Shown: piece by piece, positions 1 through 5,939 of the stretch
Layout of the letters: each line of letters starts with the position of its first letter
How positions within the stretch are numbered: position 1 is the stretch's first letter
Assembly (NCBI GenBank): GCA_026993705.1
Contig: JALWSJ010000135.1
Coordinates: 1 to 6,942 of the forward strand
Source: Flavobacteriales bacterium
Lineage (GTDB): Bacteria; Bacteroidota; Bacteroidia; Flavobacteriales_D; Parvicellaceae
Length of the DNA stretch: 6,942 nucleotides
Reading direction: 5' to 3'
The notes under the pieces: generated by a model
The model's database searches: none
What the model was told of the DNA's origin: nothing
The model's input: only the letters and a program-made list of their open reading frames with translations
Position numbers and translations under genes: made by a program

Positions 1-28
1 ATGACAAATAGTAACAGTATGTATGTTC

Positions 29-74
29 TGTACCTAATCCTAACATAAATTTCTATTTTTTTTGTTTAGGTACA
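29..74. repeat. 9-bp inverted repeat upstream of the toxin-like gene
   Basis: TGTACCTAA at 29-37 is the exact reverse complement of TTAGGTACA at 66-74. The 28-nt spacer is A/T-rich and includes eight T in a row (56-63). It could be a weak hairpin, an operator, or the end of a neighbouring transcription unit left of the window. No G/C-rich stem followed by a T run is present on either strand, so I do not call it a terminator. Confidence 0.4.
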
Positions 75-105
75 AAAGTCAGTGTATTTTAATCATCTTA
101 CAAGA

Positions 106-121
106 CGTACTTCACCGTACG
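106..121. repeat. Short CGTAC/GTACG hairpin before the toxin-like gene
   Basis: CGTAC (106-110) and GTACG (117-121) can pair around a 6-nt loop, 28 bp before the ATG at 149. Toxin-antitoxin promoters often carry operator dyads in this position, but here the arms are only 5 bp, so a role is speculative. Confidence 0.25.
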
Positions 122-148
122 CTTACAAACAAAGAAATAAAGACTTAG

Positions 149-379
149 ATGTATAAAGTCAAAATAGAAAAAAAAGTTATAAAAAAACTAGAAAAGATTC
201 CCTCTCCCTATTATAACAAAATTAAAAACTGTATTTTAAGTTTAGCGAAAAATCCTAGACCTAAAGGCTGTAAAAAATTAAAAGGACGTACTAGTGATTA
301 TAGAGTGATCTATGAGATTGTTGACGATTGTTTATATATTAACATTTTGGACATTGGTAGCAGAGGAAATATATACTAA
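149..379 (+). CDS. RelE/ParE-like toxin, short and probably degenerate
   Basis: This 76-residue basic protein resembles the RelE/ParE superfamily of type II toxins, ribosome-dependent mRNA interferases or gyrase poisons of about 85-95 residues. Visible family marks are the N-terminal MYKV strand, a helical hairpin rich in Lys (7-35), NPRPxGxKKLKG at 35-46, DYRVIYEI at 50-57 and a C-terminal strand ending IGSRGNIY. Two features suggest loss of activity. The segment usually written as GYRIRVG between KLKG and DYR is missing, about 5-8 residues, removing a conserved Arg. The usual terminal GHRxDIY reads GSRGNIY, so the His is gone. The ATG follows directly on an in-frame TAG (146-148), and no complete antitoxin ORF lies in the 148 bp before it; none follows either, because mutY ends convergently 3 bp away. 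The family call is fairly safe; function is doubtful. Confidence 0.7.
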   Translation: MYKVKIEKKVIKKLEKIPSPYYNKIKNCILSLAKNPRPKGCKKLKGRTSDYRVIYEIVDDCLYINILDIGSRGNIY

Positions 380-382
380 AGT

Positions 383-1399
383 TCATCTCAATAACCCTCC
401 TTCAACATAAAGCTCTATTAACCGAGGAAGTGGTTTGTTTGAAAAATCATTTACTTTAATCCAATTGGGATTCAATTCTCTATCTTTAATTTGCTTGTAC
501 TCCCAAAAGACAGCATAAATAGTTTGGTGTGAAAGCACATGTTTTTTAGCTACTTTTCTTCCTATAAGAATTAAATCGCTAGAGGTATAAACGGGGCTTT
601 CTTGTTCTTTTGATGTTTCAATTAACGGAAATTGATACATGTTTTTCCAAATATCCTTTTCTATTCTTTTCTCTATATAATAGCTCCCTTTGTTTTCTAT
701 TACCAAATAGTTGAAGTAACGTTTTCGTTGCTTTGTCTTTTTGGATTTAACAGGGAAATTAGCCATTGTATTTTTTGAATACGCTATACAACTCTTATTA
801 ATAGGACACCTAACACAATCAGGAGATTTTGGTGAACAAACTAATGCTCCAAGTTCCATCAACCCTTGATTATACTCTCCTACTTCTTTTGTAGGCAATA
901 ACTCTTCTGCCAATACTTTGAACTGTTTTCTCCCTTGTGTTGAATCAATAGGAGTGTCAAGTCCAAAATAACGAGCTAAAACTCTGTACACATTTCCATC
1001 TACAACAGCTTTTTGCTCTCCAAAACAGATAGAGGATATTGCTGATGCGGTATAGTCACCAACTCCTTTTAAGGTTAATATATCTTTGTAAGTAGTCGGA
1101 AATTCTCCGTTAAACTCATTTACCACTTGTTGTGCTGCTTTGTGTAAGTTTCTAGCTCTTGAATAATAACCTAGACCTTGCCAAAGGTTTAATATTTCTT
1201 CTTCTGATGCAGATGCTAATTTCTGAACCGTAGGAAAGTGTTCGACAAATTTATAGTAATAGGCTGTTCCTTGTGCTACACGTGTTTGTTGCAGTATAAC
1301 CTCTGACAACCAAACAAAATAAGGATTTTTACTCTCTCGCCAAGGTAAATCCCTTTTGTTTACGTTGTACCAAGACAGAATTTTATTTGAGAAGCTCAT
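383..1399 (-). CDS. mutY: A/G-specific adenine DNA glycosylase MutY
   Basis: MutY removes adenine mispaired with 8-oxoguanine, the last line of the GO oxidative-repair system. The 338 residues match the family's usual length of about 350. The N-terminal HhH-GPD glycosylase domain covers about 1-215: WLSEVILQQTRV carries the catalytic Glu33, the helix-hairpin-helix is LKGVGDYTA (110-118), and VDGNVYRV holds the catalytic Asp134. The [4Fe-4S] cluster loop has Cys188, 195, 198 and 204 in the exact C-X6-C-X2-C-X5-C spacing. A linker of basic residues (218-227) leads to the C-terminal NUDIX-like 8-oxoG recognition domain (about 228-338), with LSH at 289-291 in place of the usual FSH. It appears intact. 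It is the last gene of a probable three-gene minus-strand operon, 32 bp after the lipoprotein stop. No Shine-Dalgarno site is seen, which is normal for Bacteroidota. Confidence 0.97.
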   Translation of the reverse strand: MSFSNKILSWYNVNKRDLPWRESKNPYFVWLSEVILQQTRVAQGTAYYYKFVEHFPTVQKLASASEEEILNLWQGLGYYSRARNLHKAAQQVVNEFNGEFPTTYKDILTLKGVGDYTASAISSICFGEQKAVVDGNVYRVLARYFGLDTPIDSTQGRKQFKVLAEELLPTKEVGEYNQGLMELGALVCSPKSPDCVRCPINKSCIAYSKNTMANFPVKSKKTKQRKRYFNYLVIENKGSYYIEKRIEKDIWKNMYQFPLIETSKEQESPVYTSSDLILIGRKVAKKHVLSHQTIYAVFWEYKQIKDRELNPNWIKVNDFSNKPLPRLIELYVEGGLLR

Positions 1400-1431
1400 T
1401 TAGTTTTGAGAGTTGACTATAAACAAGTTCA

Positions 1432-1863
1432 TTAATTAAAAATATGCAGTGTATTATTATACTCATCGTAAGTTGATGAGTACTGTTTTAATCCAAAAGT
1501 AGCAGGACCTTGAATAACCGCACCATCGTAAATTTGGTATTTGCTACCATCACAAGTACAACTAATGGTAACATTGCTGGAGTCCACCGTTGCAGCTCCG
1601 CAAGGTGCATCAACATTATAGGTACAGTGCCTATCATACACCATAAAATTATCTAATGTTTGACGATACACGATTAACCCTTTACTTCCTCCCGTAACAT
1701 AAGTCCAACCTCCGACTCCACTCAAATTAACATAGGCAGGCAAAGAGATATTCAGATAAATATCAACAGGTACATATGGCACACTTTGATTCTTTTTCTT
1801 ACATGAAAAGTGAATCAAGGTAAATGCGTTTATCAGCAGTAAGAAAAGTACTATTTTTTTCAT
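1432..1863 (-). CDS. Rieske-fold lipoprotein lacking both cluster histidines
   Basis: This 143-residue predicted lipoprotein has a signal peptide MKKIVLFLLLINAFTLIHFS followed by Cys21. The lipobox (IHFS-C) is loose but acceptable for Bacteroidota. The +2 to +4 residues are Lys-Lys-Lys rather than the acidic surface-export signal, so a periplasm-facing anchor is more likely. The mature part looks like a small Rieske [2Fe-2S] domain: GVGGWTYVTGGSKGLIVYR, then box 1 at Cys80-Thr-Tyr with Cys88, then box 2 at Cys102-Thr-Cys-Asp-Gly-Ser (102-107), then YDGAVIQGPATFGLKQY (112-128), the normal Rieske finish. A functional Rieske site needs CxH and CxxH; here the two His are Tyr82 and Asp105, while all four Cys (two ligands, two disulfide) remain. 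An ordinary cluster is therefore unlikely. It lies between the ArsA-like ATPase (52 bp) and mutY (32 bp), apparently co-transcribed. Function unknown; the fold assignment rests on motif reading. Confidence 0.72.
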   Translation of the reverse strand: MKKIVLFLLLINAFTLIHFSCKKKNQSVPYVPVDIYLNISLPAYVNLSGVGGWTYVTGGSKGLIVYRQTLDNFMVYDRHCTYNVDAPCGAATVDSSNVTISCTCDGSKYQIYDGAVIQGPATFGLKQYSSTYDEYNNTLHIFN

Positions 1864-1915
1864 TCGTGTTTGTTATCTGTTACCCTCAACGTAGAACATC
1901 AAAAAAAGTTGTTCG

Positions 1916-3073
1916 TTATTCTCTAACCAAATCTATGGTTAACCATGGAGATTCGTACGAAAAAGATGCCATCTTCATATAATTGGCGAATTTTGGTAAA
2001 AAGACACTTTTTCTTCGGTTTTTTAAATCAATTATCAGTTCATCACCAAATTTATTCAACTCAAAATCTTTTTCTTTAATGAAAGGTATTTTCAATTTTA
2101 CAATATACCCATTTTCCGTATCAATTACTTTTAATGGTTTTTCCAAATGGTACACCGCCGTTGGGTCTGTATCACCATAAATGGTATCACCAATTTTTTT
2201 AAGTAACTCCATACCAAAAACTTCTTTCCCTTGATGAGGTACTTTTCTAATAAAAAGCGGGGCAAAACTTTCTTCTATTTCTTGCAGATATTCCTTTTGC
2301 TTTTCAATATATTCACCAAACAACTCTGACTCTACCTCGGGTAAAATTCTATTTACGATTACAGCATCTACATTATACCCATACAATTGTAAATATGAAT
2401 AAGCTCTTTTACTTTCTTGCACCACCATCCTTTCGGGATTTGCAACGATACGAATGGAACAGATTTCAGGATTTAAAAATGCTTGTTGGATGGTTTCTAA
2501 CTTATCAAAAAGTTCTTGCATCTCATCGTAACCTTTATCTACAGGTATTCCTGTTGCTTTTCTAACAACTTTTCCTAAGGTTTTTATGGCGAATTTTTGT
2601 CCAGGAAAAGCTTTTGTCAACCATGATTTTGTTACCTGAGGAAGACTTAACAAGGTGAGCGTTTCTCCTGTTGGGGCACTGTCTATTACGATAACATCAT
2701 ATGTTTTCTCTCTGTAAAATTTTTCTATCCAAAGAAAAGCAGCTCCTTCTTCCATACCTGGTAAAACGGATAATTCCTCTGCAACTACGTTTTTTACCCC
2801 TTGAAATTTAAATATGGCTTTCATCATCTCACGCATATTTCCCCAGTACTTCTTCATGGAATAATATACATCAAACTCCATACACCACAGGTTAGGACTA
2901 ACGGGTTTTGGTTCAGGCTCTAGTTGCATATCTAAAGCATCACTTAAACTATGAGCCGGGTCGGTAGAAATGATTAACGTTTTATAACCATTTTCAGCAC
3001 ATTTTAACGCGGTAGCCGCAGCTGTTGTTGTTTTTCCTACGCCTCCCTTACCGGTAAATAGAATTATTCTCAT
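1916..3073 (-). CDS. ArsA/Get3-family ATPase with C-terminal HSP20-like domain
   Basis: This 385-residue cytosolic P-loop ATPase belongs to the SIMIBI ArsA/Get3 group. The deviant Walker A is GKGGVGKTT (8-16), with the intersubunit signature Lys. Switch I is DPAH (38-41), switch II is DSAPTGET (131-138), and the adenine-side loop is ANPERM (211-216). Residues from about 313 to 385 form a beta-rich tail typical of the ArsA_HSP20 domain seen in many single-half bacterial ArsA proteins. The only Cys are 25, 64 and 205, so neither an arsenite site with three clustered Cys nor the Get3 zinc CxxC is evident, and no arsenic genes are nearby. An arsenite-pump role is therefore not supported. Such proteins may handle hydrophobic clients or membrane proteins, which is inference. 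It is the first gene of a probable operon with the lipoprotein and mutY. A GAGG Shine-Dalgarno 7 nt before the ATG supports this start. Confidence 0.9.
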   Translation of the reverse strand: MRIILFTGKGGVGKTTTAAATALKCAENGYKTLIISTDPAHSLSDALDMQLEPEPKPVSPNLWCMEFDVYYSMKKYWGNMREMMKAIFKFQGVKNVVAEELSVLPGMEEGAAFLWIEKFYREKTYDVIVIDSAPTGETLTLLSLPQVTKSWLTKAFPGQKFAIKTLGKVVRKATGIPVDKGYDEMQELFDKLETIQQAFLNPEICSIRIVANPERMVVQESKRAYSYLQLYGYNVDAVIVNRILPEVESELFGEYIEKQKEYLQEIEESFAPLFIRKVPHQGKEVFGMELLKKIGDTIYGDTDPTAVYHLEKPLKVIDTENGYIVKLKIPFIKEKDFELNKFGDELIIDLKNRRKSVFLPKFANYMKMASFSYESPWLTIDLVRE

Positions 3074-3077
3074 TATG

Positions 3078-3084
3078 TTTCCTC
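3078..3084 (-). promoter_or_regulatory. Shine-Dalgarno site of the ArsA-like gene
   Basis: On the minus strand GAGGAAA precedes the ATG, with 7 nt between GAGG and the start codon. It is the only clear, well-spaced purine-rich site among the genes here, where most starts have only A/T-rich leaders. Confidence 0.55.
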
Positions 3085-3093
3085 ATTAATATT

Positions 3094-3111
3094 GAACTAC
3101 AAAAATAGTTC
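3094..3111 (-). promoter_or_regulatory. Putative promoter -7 box inside an 18-bp dyad, ArsA-like operon
   Basis: On the minus strand TATTTTTG (plus positions 3107-3100) is an exact match to the Bacteroidota -7 consensus TAnnTTTG. Transcription would begin near 3093, giving a leader of about 20 nt before the ATG at 3073. No TTG is present at the -33 spacing, so the match is partial. The box lies within a perfect dyad: GAACTA (3094-3099) and TAGTTC (3106-3111) around a 6-nt centre. A repressor bound there would cover the promoter, which is inference. Confidence 0.4.
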
Positions 3112-3206
3112 TTTATTTTTTGTTTATACCATTTGAATATTGAAAAGAGACATTAGAGATACTATCCCCAAAAGTGTGTTAAGTACAGATTTCTTCATTT
3201 TGAAAT

Positions 3207-3259
3207 AAAACCAATAAATTGGTTATCCTTAACTATATTTAATAATTAAGATTGGTTTT
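3207..3259 (-). terminator. Probable terminator of the secreted T9SS protein gene
   Basis: About 80 nt past the stop of the 5546-3303 gene, the minus strand can fold AACCAAT against ATTGGTT (plus 3218-3224 and 3209-3215) with a very tight loop, followed by TTATTTC. A second upstream strand, AAAACCAAT (plus 3259-3251), is also exactly complementary to ATTGGTTTT (3215-3207), giving an alternative 9-bp pairing. The stems are A/T-rich, so this is a weak intrinsic terminator at best. It does separate the T9SS gene from the ArsA-like promoter. Confidence 0.4.
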
Positions 3260-3302
3260 TGTAAACGAGAATAGAGCTTATACTTCTTTAAAATATAAAT
3301 CT

Positions 3303-5546
3303 TTACTGTACCATCATCTTAAGAACTTTAGAAAAATTATCCGAAGATATCGTTACATAATACATTCCTTTAGTATATTTAGCAACATCAATAATTTCAA
3401 TTTCTTTTCTTGTTGTTCTTTTATCAATTGTCTTACCTAGACTATTTTGAATAACAATTATCTTTTCGTTCTTACCCAAACTATTCAAATCTAACGTATA
3501 TAATCTTGATGTAGGGTTAGGAAAACCGGAAACATTCCCAACTTCGTTACAATTAATATAAATCACTTTAGAATAACTGTATTTCCCATCATAATCTGTT
3601 TGTTTTAATCTAAAATAACCTTTCTTTCCTACATTTAATTTAACACTATATGAATAATCTATCCATTGTACGCTATTCCCTGCACCTTCAATTTGTGCAA
3701 CAGAATACCATTGTTGTGTTTTTTCATCCAATTGCTCTATAGTGAAATAATCATTATCTATTTCAGAGGCAGTAGCCCAATTAAAAAGAAATGAATTTCC
3801 ATCACAGCTCCCCGTAAAAGAAACTAATTCGATGGGTAACGGACAAGCAGGGTTAACATTGACAACATCACTTAAAACACAACCGGCACCGTTGTCTATT
3901 GTTATTGTATAGTTAGTGCTTACTAAAGGTGTTGCATTAGGATTTAGAACAGTTGTACTGGACAAACCCGTTGCAGGACTCCATGTAACAACCGAATTAT
4001 TTTTCTGAGAAAATCGAATACCTTCATTTGAAGCAGACCAATTTGCACTATTTCTCCCTGCAACAGTAAAAGCAGCTGTCCCTCCTGAATTTTCAAGACC
4101 CATAGTATGATTTCCCCCATCACTCGGCATTGCTGTTGTCTGCACTTCTATAGAATAATCTGATTCATGTAATATTGTTTGAACTGTAATTCTATTTCCA
4201 CTAGGATAGTGATCAACATTATAAAACTCTACAATTAACTCTCTATTGGGAGAAACCCCTTGAGTTTCATATCGGATTAAATTTACTGCCGGCTGCCCTC
4301 CATTTCCCGGGTCAATATCTTCCCACGCAAAAGCTATTAAATTATTTGGAGAAGAGGTGTTAGGTAAATTTTGACCGGAACAACATCCACTCGATTGACC
4401 TCCGCTAAAGGTTATAAAGCCATTAGACGAAATATAAAAAGTAGTATAATTACTACAAAAGAAATTAAACGTAAAACCTATTGGCAAAGCTCCTGAAACC
4501 TGATCATCTCCTAAAGAAACCGTAGTTGCGGCAGCTGTTAATGTTCTTGCCGAAAACCCAATCGAAGCGACATCATAGGAATTACAATTCGCAGGAAAAT
4601 TGGTAGTAGGGTATAAGGTTATTGTTCCTCCTCCTGTACACTGATCGTTTCCAGCATTAACAAACAAACTCTTAATTGTTTTTGAACCCGTAATTGTACC
4701 ACAAGAACTATTAGTTACACAGTAATAAGTGGTAGTTATTAAAGGAGTAACTGTAATTGTATTTCCAGAACCGATTGATGTTCCTAATGGTTGTTGCCAA
4801 TCATAAGTTACTCCTGTACATGAAGATTGTTTGGTAAATAACACCCCTTCATTTGAAGCAGACCAATTTGAGCTATTTCTTCCGGCAACAGCAAAGGCTA
4901 TGGTTCCTCCGGCATTTTCTATCCCCATAGTATGACTTCCTCCATCACTGGGCATTGTTGTTGTTTGTATCTCAATGTTTCCGGATTCATGTAATATAGC
5001 CTGAACCGTAACTCTATTTCCACTAGGGTAGTGATCTACATTATAAAATTCTACAATTAACTCTCTATTGGGAGAAACCCCTTGAGTTTCATATCGAATT
5101 AAATTTACTGCGGGTTGCCCGCCGTTTCCCGGGTCCAAATCTTCCCAAGCAAAAGCTATTAAATTATTCGGAGAGGAGGTGTTAGGCAAATTTTGACCAG
5201 AACAACAACCACTCGATTGACCTCCGCTAAAAGTTATAAATCCATTTGAGGAAATGTAAAAATTAGTATAATTATTACAAAAGAAATTAAACGTAAAACC
5301 TATTGGTAAAGCTCCGGAAACCTGATCATCCCCTAAAGATACGACAGTTGCAGCAACTGTTAATGTTCTAGTCGAGTACCCTATTGAACTTATTGTATAA
5401 TTATCACAAACTACCGGTGTGCCGGCGGTTAGTGTTACAGGAGTTCCTCCACATGATTCATTAGGAGAAGCAGTAATATTAACTTGACCTAAGCTGTCTT
5501 TTCCCCAAAAAAACAGCATTAAAACAATAAAAATTCCCCTTTTCAT
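3303..5546 (-). CDS. Secreted T9SS cargo protein with duplicated beta-sandwich domain
   Basis: From the ATG at 5546 this is 747 residues; an in-frame TTG at 5579 would add 11 but spoils the signal peptide, so the ATG is preferred. In order: Sec signal peptide MKRGIFIVLMLFFWGKDSLG (1-20); a short Cys-containing stretch; domain copy 1 (about 49-239); an Ig/PKD-like linker with several Cys (241-303); domain copy 2 (about 323-515); another PKD-like segment (516-567); an LPIELVSFTG-type module common before sorting domains (570-668); and a T9SS type A C-terminal domain (about 673-747) with FPNPTS and KGMYYVTI. The duplicated domain has the FYISSNGFITF and MPSDGGxHTMG motifs seen in Bacteroidota extracellular beta-sandwich (nidogen-like) domains; the exact family is not certain. 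The protein should be exported by T9SS to the surface or medium, with the tail cleaved off. No catalytic residues are recognisable; adhesion or matrix roles are guesses. Confidence 0.88.
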   Translation of the reverse strand: MKRGIFIVLMLFFWGKDSLGQVNITASPNESCGGTPVTLTAGTPVVCDNYTISSIGYSTRTLTVAATVVSLGDDQVSGALPIGFTFNFFCNNYTNFYISSNGFITFSGGQSSGCCSGQNLPNTSSPNNLIAFAWEDLDPGNGGQPAVNLIRYETQGVSPNRELIVEFYNVDHYPSGNRVTVQAILHESGNIEIQTTTMPSDGGSHTMGIENAGGTIAFAVAGRNSSNWSASNEGVLFTKQSSCTGVTYDWQQPLGTSIGSGNTITVTPLITTTYYCVTNSSCGTITGSKTIKSLFVNAGNDQCTGGGTITLYPTTNFPANCNSYDVASIGFSARTLTAAATTVSLGDDQVSGALPIGFTFNFFCSNYTTFYISSNGFITFSGGQSSGCCSGQNLPNTSSPNNLIAFAWEDIDPGNGGQPAVNLIRYETQGVSPNRELIVEFYNVDHYPSGNRITVQTILHESDYSIEVQTTAMPSDGGNHTMGLENSGGTAAFTVAGRNSANWSASNEGIRFSQKNNSVVTWSPATGLSSTTVLNPNATPLVSTNYTITIDNGAGCVLSDVVNVNPACPLPIELVSFTGSCDGNSFLFNWATASEIDNDYFTIEQLDEKTQQWYSVAQIEGAGNSVQWIDYSYSVKLNVGKKGYFRLKQTDYDGKYSYSKVIYINCNEVGNVSGFPNPTSRLYTLDLNSLGKNEKIIVIQNSLGKTIDKRTTRKEIEIIDVAKYTKGMYYVTISSDNFSKVLKMMVQ
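4002..4580 (-). repeat. Domain repeat, copy 2 of the secreted protein
   Basis: This encodes the second copy of the roughly 190-residue domain. Over the core (SLGDDQ to ILHES, 119 residues) it differs from copy 1 at only five positions, and by eye at about one base in ten, mostly silent. The edges are more diverged, and one codon is inserted after HES (SDYS against SGN). Confidence 0.85.
4830..5402 (-). repeat. Domain repeat, copy 1 of the secreted protein
   Basis: This encodes the first copy, about 822-825 bp from copy 2. It shares with it a vicinal Cys pair (GCCSGQNLP), a long identical run from DPGNGG to GNR, and a perfect DNA match of over 40 bp around plus 5053-5095 against 4222-4264. 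Confidence 0.85.
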
Positions 5547-5694
5547 ATACCTTATAATTTTTAGTTTTTTTATCCACAAATAAAATCCTATTACAAAACT
5601 CTACACCATTATTGGGGCTATACCTACTTTTAGATACTCACTGTAGCCAAGGTTACACTTGGTACTCATACCATTTAAACATTTAAAAGAGTAT

Positions 5695-5702
5695 CAAAAC
5701 TA
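5695..5702 (-). promoter_or_regulatory. Candidate -7 promoter element for the T9SS gene
   Basis: TAGTTTTG on the minus strand fits TAnnTTTG and is the only exact match I found in this intergenic region. There is no matching -33 TTG, so support is weak. The dyads at 5773-5833 would lie roughly 70-130 bp upstream of it, a reasonable place for activator or repressor sites. Confidence 0.25.
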
Positions 5703-5772
5703 TGCTAAACCACTAGTGCATATTTTGACTTTTCATAACAAAATCACTCTCGAATTTAAGATTTTAGATATC

Positions 5773-5801
5773 CCCCTTATCTAATTAAGATAACCCCTTA
5801 T
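5773..5801. repeat. Short dyad flanked by CCCCTTAT direct repeats
   Basis: TTATCT (5777-5782) and AGATAA (5788-5793) are inverted around AATTA. The octamer CCCCTTAT occurs at 5773-5780 and again at 5794-5801, a 21-bp period or two helical turns. The second octamer runs into the left arm of the larger inverted repeat at 5798. This arrangement suggests a protein-binding array rather than a terminator, since no T tract follows. Confidence 0.45.
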
Positions 5802-5833
5802 TGTTAGTATATTATTGTATATACTAACAATAA
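5798..5833. repeat. Perfect 15-bp inverted repeat with 6-nt loop
   Basis: TTATTGTTAGTATAT (5798-5812) and ATATACTAACAATAA (5819-5833) are exact reverse complements around TATTGT. It is the strongest dyad in the window. It lies 107 bp past the rsmA stop and about 250 bp before the T9SS start. No T run follows on either strand, so an operator or a structured RNA element is as likely as a terminator for rsmA. Confidence 0.75.
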
Positions 5834-5939
5834 ATTATTTCCTTATCATTAATTTTAGTTTCTTATTAGCTAATTTAAACAAGTTTTAACTTAAAATCAA
5901 CTATAAACAATAAATTTTCAAAAAAAACATTTTTGTGAC

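Larger units (their letters stand above)
5547..5939. other. 393-bp non-coding leader/spacer between rsmA and the T9SS gene
   Basis: No credible gene lies here. The region is very A/T-rich near rsmA. It contains the large inverted repeat at 5798-5833, a smaller dyad with a CCCCTTAT direct repeat at 5773-5801, and a short CCAAG/CTTGG hairpin at 5647-5662. On the minus strand TAGTTTTG (plus 5702-5695) matches the Bacteroidota -7 element TAnnTTTG but has no TTG at the -33 spacing. If used, it would give a leader of about 140 nt for the T9SS gene. Confidence 0.6.

Noticed and set aside
1..46. Minus-strand ORF starting at 46 and running off the left edge (MLGLGTEHTYCYYLS)
   Set aside because: Only 15 residues are visible, with no family match or clear start signal. 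It cannot be told from chance.
1..48. Plus-strand 15-residue ORF beginning with the window's first ATG
   Set aside because: It is too short, has no visible upstream signal, and does not resemble an antitoxin.
1983..2180. Plus-strand ORF of 65 residues inside the ArsA-like gene
   Set aside because: It lies antisense to a clearly real gene and its protein has no recognisable features.
3252..3440. Plus-strand ORF of 62 residues across the end of the T9SS gene
   Set aside because: It is antisense to the sorting domain and composed of low-complexity residues, so it is a shadow frame.
4002..5402. CRISPR or mobile-element reading of the long repeats
   Set aside because: The repeats are two in-frame protein domains, with no short repeat-spacer pattern, transposase or target-site duplication.
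5601..5669. 22-residue minus-strand ORF (MSTKCNLGYS...) just before the T9SS gene
   Set aside because: It has no ribosome binding site and no recognisable family, and its length is within chance for this region.
5919..5937. A-run/T-run hairpin just after the rsmA stop
   Set aside because: The stem is almost entirely A:T with a 2-nt loop, expected by chance in such A/T-rich DNA. It is not convincing as a terminator.
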